From the NCBI RefSeq assembly GCF_019343105.1, contig NZ_CP073764.1, forward strand, positions 434,001-498,000: 64,000 nt of DNA. Reading direction: 5' to 3'. Below, one piece after another: positions 55,493-63,472 of this stretch (positions are counted from its first letter, which is position 1; each line of letters begins with the position of its first letter). The stretch comes from Methylovirgula sp. HY1. GTDB taxonomy: Bacteria; Pseudomonadota; Alphaproteobacteria; Rhizobiales; Beijerinckiaceae. The translations under genes were made by a program, and so were the position numbers. Under the pieces are notes generated by a model. That model made no database searches. It worked only from the letters and a program-made list of their open reading frames with translations, and was not told where the DNA came from.

Positions 55493-56596
55493 TTGCCAAG
55501 ATGCAAAGGAGTTTTGGCAGAGGTCGCGGCTTTGGTCGACAGCAAGAAGTTCCTCATTTCATCAGGATTTTCCCTGTTCAGGCTGACCGGCCTGCATCGC
55601 CTCGCCATTCCGGTCACCCGCGGCCTCGGCGTGATCTTGATGTTTCATCGCGTCAGGCCGGCTGAAAAGCGGGATTTCGCGCCGAACCGGCTCCTGGAAA
55701 TCACGCCGGAGTTTTTCGATGCCGTCCTGACACGGCTGACAGCCCTTGGCTTTGCCATTGTCGGGCTCGACGAAGCGCTGGCGCGGCTGCAACGCGGATG
55801 GCCGGAAGGGACGCAGACACGCGCGCCCTTCGCGGTCCTGACCTTCGACGACGGCACGCGCGATACGAAGGATTTCGCTTTGCCGATCCTCGAGGCGCAT
55901 CGCGCGCCTTTCACGACCTATGTGACGACGGGCTTCGCCGATCGCAGCGCGCGGCTATGGTGGGTCGAGCTTGAAGAAGCGATCCGCCGCCTGGAGAAGA
56001 TCGACGTCGAGATCGACGACGAGATCATCGTCCTGCCGGCGCGGACTGCCACCGAAAAGGCGGCGGCTTTCGATGCGCTCTACCGCCGTCTCATCGCCGG
56101 GCCGGAGGAGCGGCTGCTCGCTGTCATCGGCCGGCTCGCTGCCACAGCGGGCGTCGTCAGCGCGGCGCTGGTCGATGACCTATGTCTCGATTGGGCTGGG
56201 ATCGAATCTCTCGGCCGGCATCCGCTTTGTACGGTCGGGGTCCATACTTTGACCCATGCGCGGCTGGCCAAATATGGCGAGGCCGTCGTCCGCCATGAGC
56301 TCGCCGAAAGCCGGCGCGTGATCGAGGCGCACATCGGCAAGCCGGCGCGGCACCTCGCCTATCCGGTCGGCGATCCTTCATCGGCGGGTCGACGCGAATT
56401 CAAGATCGCCGAAGAGCTTGGTTTCGCAAGTGCGGTCACGACGCGGCCGGGCATGATTTTTCCGCAGCACCGCGCGCATCCGACCGCGCTGCCGCGGCTC
56501 TCGATCAACGGCAATTGGCAAAGCCTCGACATGGTCGAGATTCTTCTCTCGGGCGCACCTTTCGCGCTGTGGAATTTCGGCCGCAAGGTGGTGTGA
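55493..56596 (+). CDS. Polysaccharide deacetylase (NodB-type, carbohydrate esterase 4)
   Basis: A protein of about 360 residues with the CE4 motifs: ILMFHRV early, AVLTFDDGTRDTKDFALPIL (motif 1 with the catalytic Asp), VGVHTLTHARL (motif 2, metal His pair) and HLAYPVGDPSSAG (motif 3). There is no clear signal peptide. It removes acetyl groups from a surface polysaccharide or precursor. No ATG lies near the conserved start; TTG at 55493, 55514 or 55532 is possible. It is divergent from the CelD-like gene with a spacer below 50 bases. Confidence 0.85.
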   Translation: MPRCKGVLAEVAALVDSKKFLISSGFSLFRLTGLHRLAIPVTRGLGVILMFHRVRPAEKRDFAPNRLLEITPEFFDAVLTRLTALGFAIVGLDEALARLQRGWPEGTQTRAPFAVLTFDDGTRDTKDFALPILEAHRAPFTTYVTTGFADRSARLWWVELEEAIRRLEKIDVEIDDEIIVLPARTATEKAAAFDALYRRLIAGPEERLLAVIGRLAATAGVVSAALVDDLCLDWAGIESLGRHPLCTVGVHTLTHARLAKYGEAVVRHELAESRRVIEAHIGKPARHLAYPVGDPSSAGRREFKIAEELGFASAVTTRPGMIFPQHRAHPTALPRLSINGNWQSLDMVEILLSGAPFALWNFGRKVV

Positions 56597-56613
56597 GGCG
56601 CTAAGACAGCCGC

Positions 56614-56826
56614 TCAGCGCGCGTCCGGCTTTTCCATCCATTTGATGAGCGGCATCATCGGCAGAATCCAGGCCATGCCGAGCGCGGCATAGACGAGGGT
56701 TTGAACATACCAAGATGCCATCTGCACGGGCCGGGCTTGCGCGAGCACCATGGCGAGAAGTGCGTAAACGGTCACGAAGCCCACCATCGTGACGCTGCCG
56801 ATGAATTTGCGCAGTCTTTTTGGCAT
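56614..56826 (-). CDS. DUF2842 small membrane protein
   Basis: A 70-residue protein with a basic start (MPKRLRKFIGSVTMVGFV), two membrane helices and the ending ILPMMPLIKWMEKPDAR, as in DUF2842, a family found in alphaproteobacteria. The function is unknown. Its stop is 17 bases from the convergent deacetylase stop. Confidence 0.85.
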   Translation of the reverse strand: MPKRLRKFIGSVTMVGFVTVYALLAMVLAQARPVQMASWYVQTLVYAALGMAWILPMMPLIKWMEKPDAR

Positions 56827-56937
56827 TGTCGCTCCCCGGCTTCATCTTTTGGATTGGGTCGGTCCCGCGACCGTGGATGACCGCACCAGAAATACCCGCA
56901 TCTTGTCAAGGACCGGGCGCGCGGTGCGACAGGCTAT

Positions 56938-57115
56938 GCGCTTTCCGATCGGGTGGACTCACCCGATCGAGAGGAAACCGCTCCAAATCAATAAGCTGGA
57001 GCATGGTCTTATCAGTGAGAACTCGGATATATCCGAGTTCTAAAAATGAGACATCGGATATATCCGACGTCTGAAATATCGGAAAAGTCTATCAACTTTT
57101 CCGGAACACGCTCTG
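56938..57115 (+). repeat. Dispersed palindromic repeat, copy R8 (enlarged)
   Basis: Module 1 (GCGCTTTCCGATCGGGTGG ... GAGAGGAAACCGCTCC), the AATCAATAAGCTGGAGCATG spacer, then an extra segment with two palindromes (ACTCGGATATATCCGAGT and TCGGATATATCCGA) before the usual GGAAAAGTC ... ACTTTTCCGGAACACGCTC. It lies between the divergent DUF2842 and ctaA genes, so it could affect promoters rather than terminators. Confidence 0.85.
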
Positions 57116-57208
57116 GGCGTAGACTTGTCCGCACCATGAATCTATCAACGCTGCTGCGCCTGAACTGGCGCGTCGTCCCGCCGCACTGCTCGATGATTAT
57201 GGATTCTC

Positions 57209-58324
57209 ATGACAGATGCTTCCATCGCGATGAAGACCACAGGCGGCAAATCTGTCGCCGCCGCGCCGAATTCTCATCGCGCTTTGCGGCTCTGGCTTTG
57301 GAGCGTCGCGGCGCTCGTTTTTGCGATGGTGGTGGTCGGTGGCTCGACGCGGCTGACCGAATCGGGGCTGTCGATTACGGAATGGCGGCCGATCACTGGC
57401 ATCATCCCGCCGCTGAGCCATGCGGACTGGCTGGCGGAGTTCGCAAGATACAAGCAAATTCCGCAATATAGGGATCTTTTCTCAAGTATGAACTTGAGTG
57501 GCTTCAAGTTCATCTTCATGTGGGAATGGAGCCATCGGCTTTTGGGCCGCATCATCGGCCTCGCGTTTGGCTTGCCTTTGCTGATCTTCTGGCTGCGCGG
57601 CATGATCCCGGCCGGCTACAAGCTGAAGTTCGTCGCGCTTTTGGCGTTGGGCGGTCTGCAAGGCTTTGTCGGCTGGTGGATGGTTTCGTCGGGCCTGGTC
57701 CACCGGGTCGAGGTCGCACAGCAGCGGCTCGCGGTGCATCTCTTTCTGGCGTCGCTGACCTTTGCCGCGCTCGTCTACTTGGCGGCTTCCCTCAAGCCGA
57801 AGCCGATCGTCGCGCCGCCGGCAGCGCCACGCTTGCGCCGCTTCGCGACTGCCGTTGTCTGCGTCATCTTCCTGCAGCTCTTTCTCGGCGCGCTGGTGGC
57901 CGGGCTGCGGGCCGGCCGCGCCTATAATACCTGGCCGCTCATGGACGGGCATTTCATCCCCCCGGCTCATCTTCTTTTTGCCCTGGAGCCGTTCTGGCGC
58001 AATCTCACCGACAATATCGCGATGGTGCAGTTCCAGCATCGCATGGTCGCTTATACGCTGCTGCTGCTGGCGCTCGTTCAGGCGGTTTGCGCGATGGTCT
58101 GGGCGCCCAAGAGCCGGGCCACGCGGCGGGCGTTTCATCTCTTCGGCCTTGTCCTGATGCAGGCCGGTCTCGGGATTGTGACTCTGTTGCTCGTCGTGCC
58201 GCTCTGGGCAGGGCTGCTGCATCAGGCCTTCGCGATGTTCGTGCTCGCGGAAGCCGTGATCTACCGCGAAAGCCTGTCGCGTTCGCGCATTGAAACGCGG
58301 GCTCAGACGCCGGCAAGCGCCTGA
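57209..58324 (+). CDS. ctaA: Haem A synthase (COX15/CtaA, type 2)
   Basis: A 371-residue membrane protein with eight membrane segments. The four haem-ligand histidines are in WEWSHRLLGR, GLVHRVEVAQQRLAVHL, QFQHRMVAY and LLHQAFAMF. It converts haem O to haem A for aa3-type cytochrome oxidase in the inner membrane. The 5' part is GC-rich and the start ATG 57209 gives a typical cytoplasmic tail. The last 22 bases overlap the 3' end of the convergent OAH-sulfhydrylase-like gene. No other oxidase gene is adjacent. Confidence 0.95.
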   Translation: MTDASIAMKTTGGKSVAAAPNSHRALRLWLWSVAALVFAMVVVGGSTRLTESGLSITEWRPITGIIPPLSHADWLAEFARYKQIPQYRDLFSSMNLSGFKFIFMWEWSHRLLGRIIGLAFGLPLLIFWLRGMIPAGYKLKFVALLALGGLQGFVGWWMVSSGLVHRVEVAQQRLAVHLFLASLTFAALVYLAASLKPKPIVAPPAAPRLRRFATAVVCVIFLQLFLGALVAGLRAGRAYNTWPLMDGHFIPPAHLLFALEPFWRNLTDNIAMVQFQHRMVAYTLLLLALVQAVCAMVWAPKSRATRRAFHLFGLVLMQAGLGIVTLLLVVPLWAGLLHQAFAMFVLAEAVIYRESLSRSRIETRAQTPASA

Positions 58325-59589
58325 TCGAGATCGGCGAGGATATCGGCGATATCCTCGAGGCCGATCGAGAGCCGGATCCGATCGGGTCCGGCGGTCGATG
58401 CGGTCTTTTCGACATCGCTCAGATGCCGATGCGTGGTCGAGGCGGGATGGCTCGCGCGTGAACGCGTGTCGCTGATCTCGCCGAGACTGGAGAAAAGCCG
58501 CAATCTTTGAATGAAGGACGTCGCGGCCTCGTAGCCGCCCGCCAGGCGGCAGGTGAGGAGGCCGCCGGCGCCGCGCGGACAATAGATCTTCGCCAACGCA
58601 TGTGCCGGATCGCTCGCCAAGCCCGGGTAATCTACGGCGCCCACGGCTTTGTGCCCGGCGAGATATTCTGCGACGCGGAGCGCATTTTCGGAATGGCGCT
58701 GCATGCGCAAGGCCAAGGTCTCGAGCCCGGTGACGATCAAAAAGGCGTTGAAGGGCGAGAGTGTCGGCCCGAGTTCATTGAGCCCGAAGATGCGGCAGGC
58801 GACCGCAAAGGCGAAATTGCCGAAGATCTCGGCGAAGACCATGCCGCCATAATCGGGACGGGGCGCCGAGAGCATGGGAAACCGCGCATCGCCTTGCCAG
58901 TCGAACGTGCCGCCGTCGACGATGAGGCCGCCTGTCAGCGTGTCATGACCACCCAGGAATTTGGTCGCCGAATGAAGGACGAGGTCGGCGCCATGCGCGA
59001 AAGGCTGCAGCAGGTAGGGCGTGGCAATCGTATTATCGACGATGAGGGGGACGCGCGCTTTTTTTGCGATCTCCGCCACTGCGGCAATATCGACGATCCG
59101 GCCACCGGGCTTGGTGAAAGACTCGATGAGAATGGCCTTGGTCTGCGGTGTAAGCGCAGCTTCGAGGCTTTTGGGATCGGCTTGATCGGCGCATTTCACA
59201 CCCCAGCCGAAGCTTTTATAGGTTTGATCGACGTGAGGCATCTGGCCGCCATGCTGGCCGCACCCCGTAATGAATTCGTCGCCGGGCTGCAGAAGCATGC
59301 GCAGCGCGAGAAATTGCGCGGCGCGACCGGATGCGACGGCGAGAGCCGCCGTGCCGCCTTCGAGCGCGGCGACCCGCTCTTCGAGCAAGGCATTCGCCGG
59401 ATTGACGCTGTGCACGACATCGCTGCCGAAGCCTTCGAGGCCGAATAAAGCCGTGGCCTGTTCCATATCCTCGAAGACACCGGCGGGCGGTTCTGTCGGC
59501 GGGGTGCCGGCGGCCGAGGCCGGATCAGCCGGCGCTCCGGCATGGAGCGCCAATGTCGCAAATCCGGGCCCTATGGCTTGCTCGGTCAT
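58303..59589 (-). CDS. O-acetylhomoserine sulfhydrylase-like PLP enzyme with altered pocket residues
   Basis: A 428-residue Cys/Met-metabolism PLP enzyme. It keeps the PLP Lys (VLHSATKFLGGHD), the Asp (LIVDNTIATPYL) and the general plan of OAH sulfhydrylases (LEERVAALEGG, LIVDGGTFDW). Several usual motifs are changed: the PIYQTTSYVF stretch is shortened to TEPPAGVF, YTR of NIYTRIMNP is VHS (SDVVHSVNP), the Tyr of LYGG is His (QHGG) and the Asn of ANPG is Lys (TKPG). It may therefore do a different reaction or use another substrate. A CoA-binding protein gene is upstream on the same strand. Confidence 0.8.
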   Translation of the reverse strand: MTEQAIGPGFATLALHAGAPADPASAAGTPPTEPPAGVFEDMEQATALFGLEGFGSDVVHSVNPANALLEERVAALEGGTAALAVASGRAAQFLALRMLLQPGDEFITGCGQHGGQMPHVDQTYKSFGWGVKCADQADPKSLEAALTPQTKAILIESFTKPGGRIVDIAAVAEIAKKARVPLIVDNTIATPYLLQPFAHGADLVLHSATKFLGGHDTLTGGLIVDGGTFDWQGDARFPMLSAPRPDYGGMVFAEIFGNFAFAVACRIFGLNELGPTLSPFNAFLIVTGLETLALRMQRHSENALRVAEYLAGHKAVGAVDYPGLASDPAHALAKIYCPRGAGGLLTCRLAGGYEAATSFIQRLRLFSSLGEISDTRSRASHPASTTHRHLSDVEKTASTAGPDRIRLSIGLEDIADILADLDQALAGV

Positions 59590-59641
59590 ATGTCCTCCGC
59601 GGCCATGCCATTCCGGCGCCTCGCGCGCCACGGAAGGGCGC

Positions 59642-60085
59642 TTACATGAGACGTCGATATTCGATCTTGGGGCAGCGGTTCATCACGACTTTTAGATTTA
59701 GCGCCGCAGCTTTTTGAGCCGCTGTTTCATTGTAAACGTCAAGCTGCATCCAAATTACTTTGGGCAGCGGCGCCAGCCCGAGCGCCTCGTCGACGACACC
59801 GCCGGCCGCCGCCGAATTGCGGAAAATATCGACCATATCGATCTGGAAGGGGATATCCGCCAGACGGGCATAGACCGGCGCGCCGAGGATCTCTTTCCCG
59901 GCAAGTCCCGGATTGACGCCAACCATCGTATAGCCACAGCGTTGCAGAAATTCGAAGACATAATGGGAAGGTCGTGTCGGCTCGGCGGAGAGCCCGACGA
60001 CCGCAATCACTTTGACTTCGATAAGGATTGCCCGGATTTCGTCGTCGGAAATGCTTTCCCAGGGTGCCGGTGAAGAATCGTGCAT
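59642..60085 (-). CDS. CoA-binding domain protein (YccU-like)
   Basis: A 147-residue single Rossmann domain of the CoA-binding family. The loop IAVVGLSAEPTRPSHYVFEF and VNPGLAGKEILGAPVYARL, then DMVDIFRNSAAAG and KVIWMQLDVYNETAA, are family-typical. These proteins resemble the CoA-binding domain of succinyl-CoA synthetase, but the reaction is unknown. It lies 52 bases upstream of the sulfhydrylase-like gene, so a shared transcript and a link to sulfur or acyl-CoA metabolism are possible. Confidence 0.85.
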   Translation of the reverse strand: MHDSSPAPWESISDDEIRAILIEVKVIAVVGLSAEPTRPSHYVFEFLQRCGYTMVGVNPGLAGKEILGAPVYARLADIPFQIDMVDIFRNSAAAGGVVDEALGLAPLPKVIWMQLDVYNETAAQKAAALNLKVVMNRCPKIEYRRLM

Positions 60086-60330
60086 GAACCAATTTTCCGG
60101 ATTTCGCTGCCAAGGTGCAAGAGAAAACCGCTGCCCGGGCGACCGGGGAGGAGTCCCCCCTTGCTCCCCAGATTTGTGTGGTACTTTAATACCGTCAGTG
60201 ATAATTAATTGTTTTTTGAGCCCTTAAAGCCTCATCTTGATGTTGACGGATGCATCGGTCCCGCCTAGAGAGTGAGGCTTCAGACTGCCGCGCGCTTCTT
60301 CCTGGCCCGCGTCTTCAAATGGACTCCGTC
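60086..60330. promoter_or_regulatory. Leader and promoter region of rplM-rpsI
   Basis: The 245-base gap has an AT-rich section (about 60180-60235, with TAATACCG and TTAATTGTTTTTTG) likely to hold the promoter, and then a long leader. No good Shine-Dalgarno precedes ATG 60331, so the leader may have a role in autogenous control as for other ribosomal operons. This is inference. Confidence 0.4.
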
Positions 60331-60801
60331 ATGTATGGCAAGACCTATTCGGCGAAAGCGTCGGATATCGAAAAAAAATGGATCTTGATCGATGCCAAGG
60401 GCCTCGTCGTCGGCCGGTTGGCGACGCTGATCGCCATGCGGCTGCGCGGCAAGCATAAGCCGACCTTCACGCCGCATATGGACGATGGCGACAATGTCAT
60501 CGTCGTCAACGCCGAGAAGGTGGTCTTCACCGGCCGCAAGCGCGAAGACAAGGTCTACTATCATTACAGTGGCTATCAGGGCGGCATCAAGGAGCGCACG
60601 GCGCGTTTCCTTCTCGACGGCCGGTTCCCGGAGCGTGTCATCGAAAAGGCCGTCGAGCGCATGCTGCCGCGCGGTCCGCTTGGCCGCAAGCAGCTTGGCA
60701 ATTTGCGCGTCTATAAGGGGCCGGAACACCCGCACGAGGCGCAAACGCCGACCCCATTCGATGTTGCGAGCCTGAATAGCAAGAACGCGAGGAACGCCTG
60801 A
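60331..60801 (+). CDS. rplM: 50S ribosomal protein L13
   Basis: A 156-residue L13. [20 protein letters not shown] is the alphaproteobacterial start, then [38 protein letters not shown] and the conserved [16 protein letters not shown] and [20 protein letters not shown]. It is an early assembly protein of the large subunit. ATG 60331 is chosen by family alignment; ATG 60319 is in frame. It is followed two bases later by rpsI. Confidence 0.95.
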   Translation: MYGKTYSAKASDIEKKWILIDAKGLVVGRLATLIAMRLRGKHKPTFTPHMDDGDNVIVVNAEKVVFTGRKREDKVYYHYSGYQGGIKERTARFLLDGRFPERVIEKAVERMLPRGPLGRKQLGNLRVYKGPEHPHEAQTPTPFDVASLNSKNARNA

Positions 60802-60803
60802 TC

Positions 60804-61280
60804 ATGGCCGAAACTCTCTCATCGCTCCAGGATCTGGCGACCACAGCGGCGACGCCTGTCGAGGCGCCGGTCTATGTGCAAAAGATCGACAAGCTGGGCC
60901 GCGCTTACGCGACGGGCAAGCGGAAGAACGCCGTCGCCCGCGTCTGGATCAAGCCGGGCACCGGCAAGATCACGATCAACGCGCGGCCTCTGGATGTCTA
61001 TTTCGCGCGGCCGGTTCTGCGGATGATTCTGCAGCAGCCGCTCGGCATCACCAAGCGCATCGACCAATATGACCTGACTGTCACCGTCGCCGGCGGCGGC
61101 CTTTCCGGTCAGGCGGGTGCGGTTCGTCATGGGCTTTCCAAGGCGCTCACCCATTATGAGCCGGAATTGCGCACCATCCTTAAGCGCGAAGGATTTTTGA
61201 CGCGCGATTCCCGCGTCGTCGAGCGCAAAAAATACGGCAAACGGAAAGCCCGCCGCAGCTTCCAATTCTCGAAACGCTGA
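60804..61280 (+). CDS. rpsI: 30S ribosomal protein S9
   Basis: A 158-residue S9 with an N-terminal tail of about 30 residues typical for Rhizobiales. The core has [52 protein letters not shown] and the basic end [20 protein letters not shown] with SKR, whose last Arg reaches the P-site tRNA. It is co-transcribed with rplM and ends at a strong terminator. Confidence 0.96.
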   Translation: MAETLSSLQDLATTAATPVEAPVYVQKIDKLGRAYATGKRKNAVARVWIKPGTGKITINARPLDVYFARPVLRMILQQPLGITKRIDQYDLTVTVAGGGLSGQAGAVRHGLSKALTHYEPELRTILKREGFLTRDSRVVERKKYGKRKARRSFQFSKR

Positions 61281-61306
61281 GCCAAGGCTCGCGAGCGAGA
61301 GAAAAG

Positions 61307-61329
61307 AGGCGGCTTCGGCCGCCTTTTTT
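61307..61329 (+). terminator. Rho-independent terminator of rplM-rpsI
   Basis: AGGCGGC-TTCG-GCCGCCT with a stable tetraloop, then TTTTT. It is 27 bases past the rpsI stop. A textbook intrinsic terminator. Confidence 0.92.
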
Positions 61330-61351
61330 GTTGTCCGAATAGATGGGCGTC

Positions 61352-61484
61352 GACCCTCTCCCTGTGGGAGAGCGTGGCTTGCGAAGCAAGTCGGGTGAGG
61401 GGCTTCCTTGTTGTTAGGTTGGAACGATTGTAACCCCTCATCCGCCCCGCTCCGCGGGGCACCTTCTCCCGCCGGGAAAAGGTA
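61352..61484. repeat. Rhizobiales-type interspersed palindromic element
   Basis: The stretch has ACCCTCTCCCTGTGGGAGAG, CGGGTGAGGGG, then ACCCCTCATCCG, the CCCCGCTCCGCGGGG hairpin and ACCTTCTCCCGC. This kind of element is scattered in many Hyphomicrobiales genomes. It fills the gap between rpsI and argC. It has no relation to the R1-R8 family. Confidence 0.75.
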
Positions 61485-61510
61485 GGCGCGTCGCGCGAAG
61501 GAACTTTCCA

Positions 61511-62434
61511 ATGGCAAAGATCTTCATCGACGGCGAATCGGGGACGACCGGGCTCGGCATCAAGGCGCGGCTTGAAGCCATGCCCGAAATCGAACTCGTC
61601 AGCCTGCCGCAGGCGGCGCGCAAAGACCCACAGGCCAAGGCGGCACTTCTGCGCCAAGTCGATCTCGCTGTGCTGTGCCTGCCCGATGTCGCGGCGCGCG
61701 AGACGGCCAATCTCGTCGCAACTTTGGGGGACGCGGGCCCGCGAATTCTCGATGCTTCGACCGCGCATCGCGTGGCGCCGGGATGGATCTATGGCTTTCC
61801 CGAATGGCGTGGCGGCCAGGCGGAAGCAATCGGAGGCGCCAAGCTGGTCGCCAATCCGGGCTGCTATGCGACGGGGGCGATCGCGCTTCTGCATCCGCTT
61901 GTCGCCGCCGGCGTGGTGTCCGGCGATTTTCCGATCACGATCAATGCGATCTCGGGCTATTCGGGCGGCGGCAGGGCGATGATCGCGGAGCATGACGCTG
62001 GCCAAGCGCCGGCCTTCGAACTCTATGCGCTCGATCTCGAACATAAGCATGTGCCGGAGATCATGGCCTATGGCGGGCTCGCGCGGCGGCCGATCTTCGT
62101 GCCGTCCGTCGGCCATTTCGCGCAAGGCATGCTGGTGTCGATTCCGCTGTTCCTCGACGCGCTGCCGGGCAAGCCGAAAGGGCGCGATCTCGAAGCCGCG
62201 CTTGCGGCACATTATGGCGCGAGCGCCTATGTGCGGGTTGTCGCGAGCGCTGAGCAGACGCGGATCGAGCCCGAGTCTTTGAACGGCAGCAATCGTCTCG
62301 AATTGCGCGTCTTCGCCAACGAGACGCACCGTCAGGTCGTGCTCGTCGCCAAGCTCGACAATCTCGGCAAAGGCGCCTCGGGTGCCGCTGTGCAAAATCT
62401 CGGCTTGATGCTCGGCCTCGATCTGAAGCCGTGA
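61511..62434 (+). CDS. argC: N-acetyl-gamma-glutamyl-phosphate reductase, type 2
   Basis: A 307-residue enzyme of the short AGPR type 2 class. FIDGESGTTGLGIKARL is the NADPH loop, ANPGCYATGAIALLHPLV holds the catalytic Cys, and SGYSGGGRAMI and the His in LEHKHVPEIMAY complete the site. It makes N-acetylglutamate semialdehyde for arginine synthesis. It often follows rpsI in Rhizobiales, as here. Confidence 0.95.
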   Translation: MAKIFIDGESGTTGLGIKARLEAMPEIELVSLPQAARKDPQAKAALLRQVDLAVLCLPDVAARETANLVATLGDAGPRILDASTAHRVAPGWIYGFPEWRGGQAEAIGGAKLVANPGCYATGAIALLHPLVAAGVVSGDFPITINAISGYSGGGRAMIAEHDAGQAPAFELYALDLEHKHVPEIMAYGGLARRPIFVPSVGHFAQGMLVSIPLFLDALPGKPKGRDLEAALAAHYGASAYVRVVASAEQTRIEPESLNGSNRLELRVFANETHRQVVLVAKLDNLGKGASGAAVQNLGLMLGLDLKP

Positions 62435-62525
62435 CGGCGCCGATTTTTGCCGGCGTCATTGCGGGATTATCTGCAAGGCGGAAACCTCGGTCATGCTCTG
62501 ATAATCGGGGGGCTGCTGTCGGGGG

Positions 62526-62702
62526 ATGAAGACAGTCAAATATATCAAGGCTCTTCGCGCTGCAGGGATCGAGAAGGTTCGAGAGACTGTCGAGGATGCG
62601 CTGCTTAATCCGAACGCGCCCGATATTATCTTGGCCGGTCCTCACCAAAGGAAGCCGATGGAAAATAGCATGCGTTGGCACGTTCGGTTCGGCGTAGTCT
62701 GA
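62526..62702 (+). CDS. Possible 58-residue protein after argC
   Basis: ATG 62526 directly after GGGGG opens a frame for MKTVKYIKALRAAGIEKVRE and 38 further residues. Codon use and helical pattern in the first half look protein-like; the end is less so. It may be a small gene or a remnant. No homologue is known to me. Confidence 0.3.
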   Translation: MKTVKYIKALRAAGIEKVRETVEDALLNPNAPDIILAGPHQRKPMENSMRWHVRFGVV

Positions 62703-62721
62703 TCATGCAGGCGGTTTTGAC

Positions 62722-63120
62722 TCAATAAGGCAGAACTTGGTCGCACCTGATTTTGAGGGAATGGCAGTCGTTTCCGGAAATACATGACGCGAAATCGTGC
62801 TGTCCGGTAGTTATTGCCGTAGATGCAGTCATGATGGCTGCATCAGAGACGCTCGTTATTGAAAGCACATAGGCCGACAATCGACGCCTAAGCTTTTGGA
62901 TAGAGAACAGAACGGCTCGTGTCGATGAGCATAAACTCGGATTAGCATGTGGGGAATTGCAGAGAGTGACTGTGTCGTGACTGACGAAGTTTTCCAGAGC
63001 CTTCTCATAGCCTGCACAATATGCCGCGCGAGCGACGCGATCCAAATTAATCGTAACGTCTTGAGCTCGCGCTTCGCATAAGGCGAGCAAGATGCCGAAA
63101 GCGGCAAAGAGTAAGCGCAT
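62722..63120 (-). CDS. Exported protein of unknown function with several cysteines
   Basis: A 132-residue protein with a signal peptide (about 1-20, ending ARAQ) and seven cysteines in the mature part (AYCAGY, TLCNSP, SLCSST, ASCISGNDC, IRCDQV), which suggests disulfides in the periplasm. The GC content is lower than that of its neighbours, so it may have been acquired. The family is not recognised. Confidence 0.6.
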   Translation of the reverse strand: MRLLFAAFGILLALCEARAQDVTINLDRVARAAYCAGYEKALENFVSHDTVTLCNSPHANPSLCSSTRAVLFSIQKLRRRLSAYVLSITSVSDAAIMTASTAITTGQHDFASCISGNDCHSLKIRCDQVLPY

Positions 63121-63207
63121 GCTATTCCCTCCGATTGCGGAATCTTAGCAATTTGAAGAGAAGAGTCGAGTATCCTTTATGCGAACTCTACACAATGAAC
63201 TGAAAAC

Positions 63208-63230
63208 AGGCGCTTTTCGGGGCGCCTTTT
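63208..63230. terminator. Terminator-like hairpin
   Basis: AGGCGC and GCGCCT pair around an eight-base loop and a TTTT run follows on the plus strand; on the minus strand a TGTTTTC follows. No plus-strand gene ends just before it, so it may serve an unrecognised transcript or act on the minus strand. Confidence 0.5.
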
Positions 63231-63350
63231 CATTAGGCGGCCGAACGTGACCTCATCCTGTACTGCAAATCGGAACTTCGCGCCTCCAGCCAACGGCGAT
63301 TATGTCAATACCTGGAACACGCCGGTCAGTAGTGACTTCTCAGTTGCCCG

Positions 63351-63429
63351 CGTCATTGCGAGCGAAGCGAAGCAATCCAGACATGCTTGTGGACTGGATT
63401 GCTTCGTCGCTGCGCTTCTCGCAATGACG
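63351..63429. repeat. Long palindromic REP-like element
   Basis: CGTCATTGCGAGCGAAGCGA ... CAATCCAG is mirrored by CTGGATTGCTTCGTCGCTGC ... GCAATGACG, with a short loop near ACATGCTTGTGG. Elements of this sequence type occur in many proteobacteria. It lies between the FAH-family gene and the cysteine-rich protein gene, which are on the same strand. Confidence 0.85.
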
Positions 63430-63472
63430 GCGGCACGCATAAGCTCTTATCAACGAGATGTGGGTGCAAAAC

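Noticed and set aside
61352-61484. Interspersed element near argC as a novel regulatory RNA
   Set aside because: Its sequence type is a widely scattered Rhizobiales repeat, so nothing special to this locus is supported.
63351-63429. Long palindrome as an integration site
   Set aside because: No integrase, tRNA or flanking direct repeats; the sequence matches common REP-like elements.
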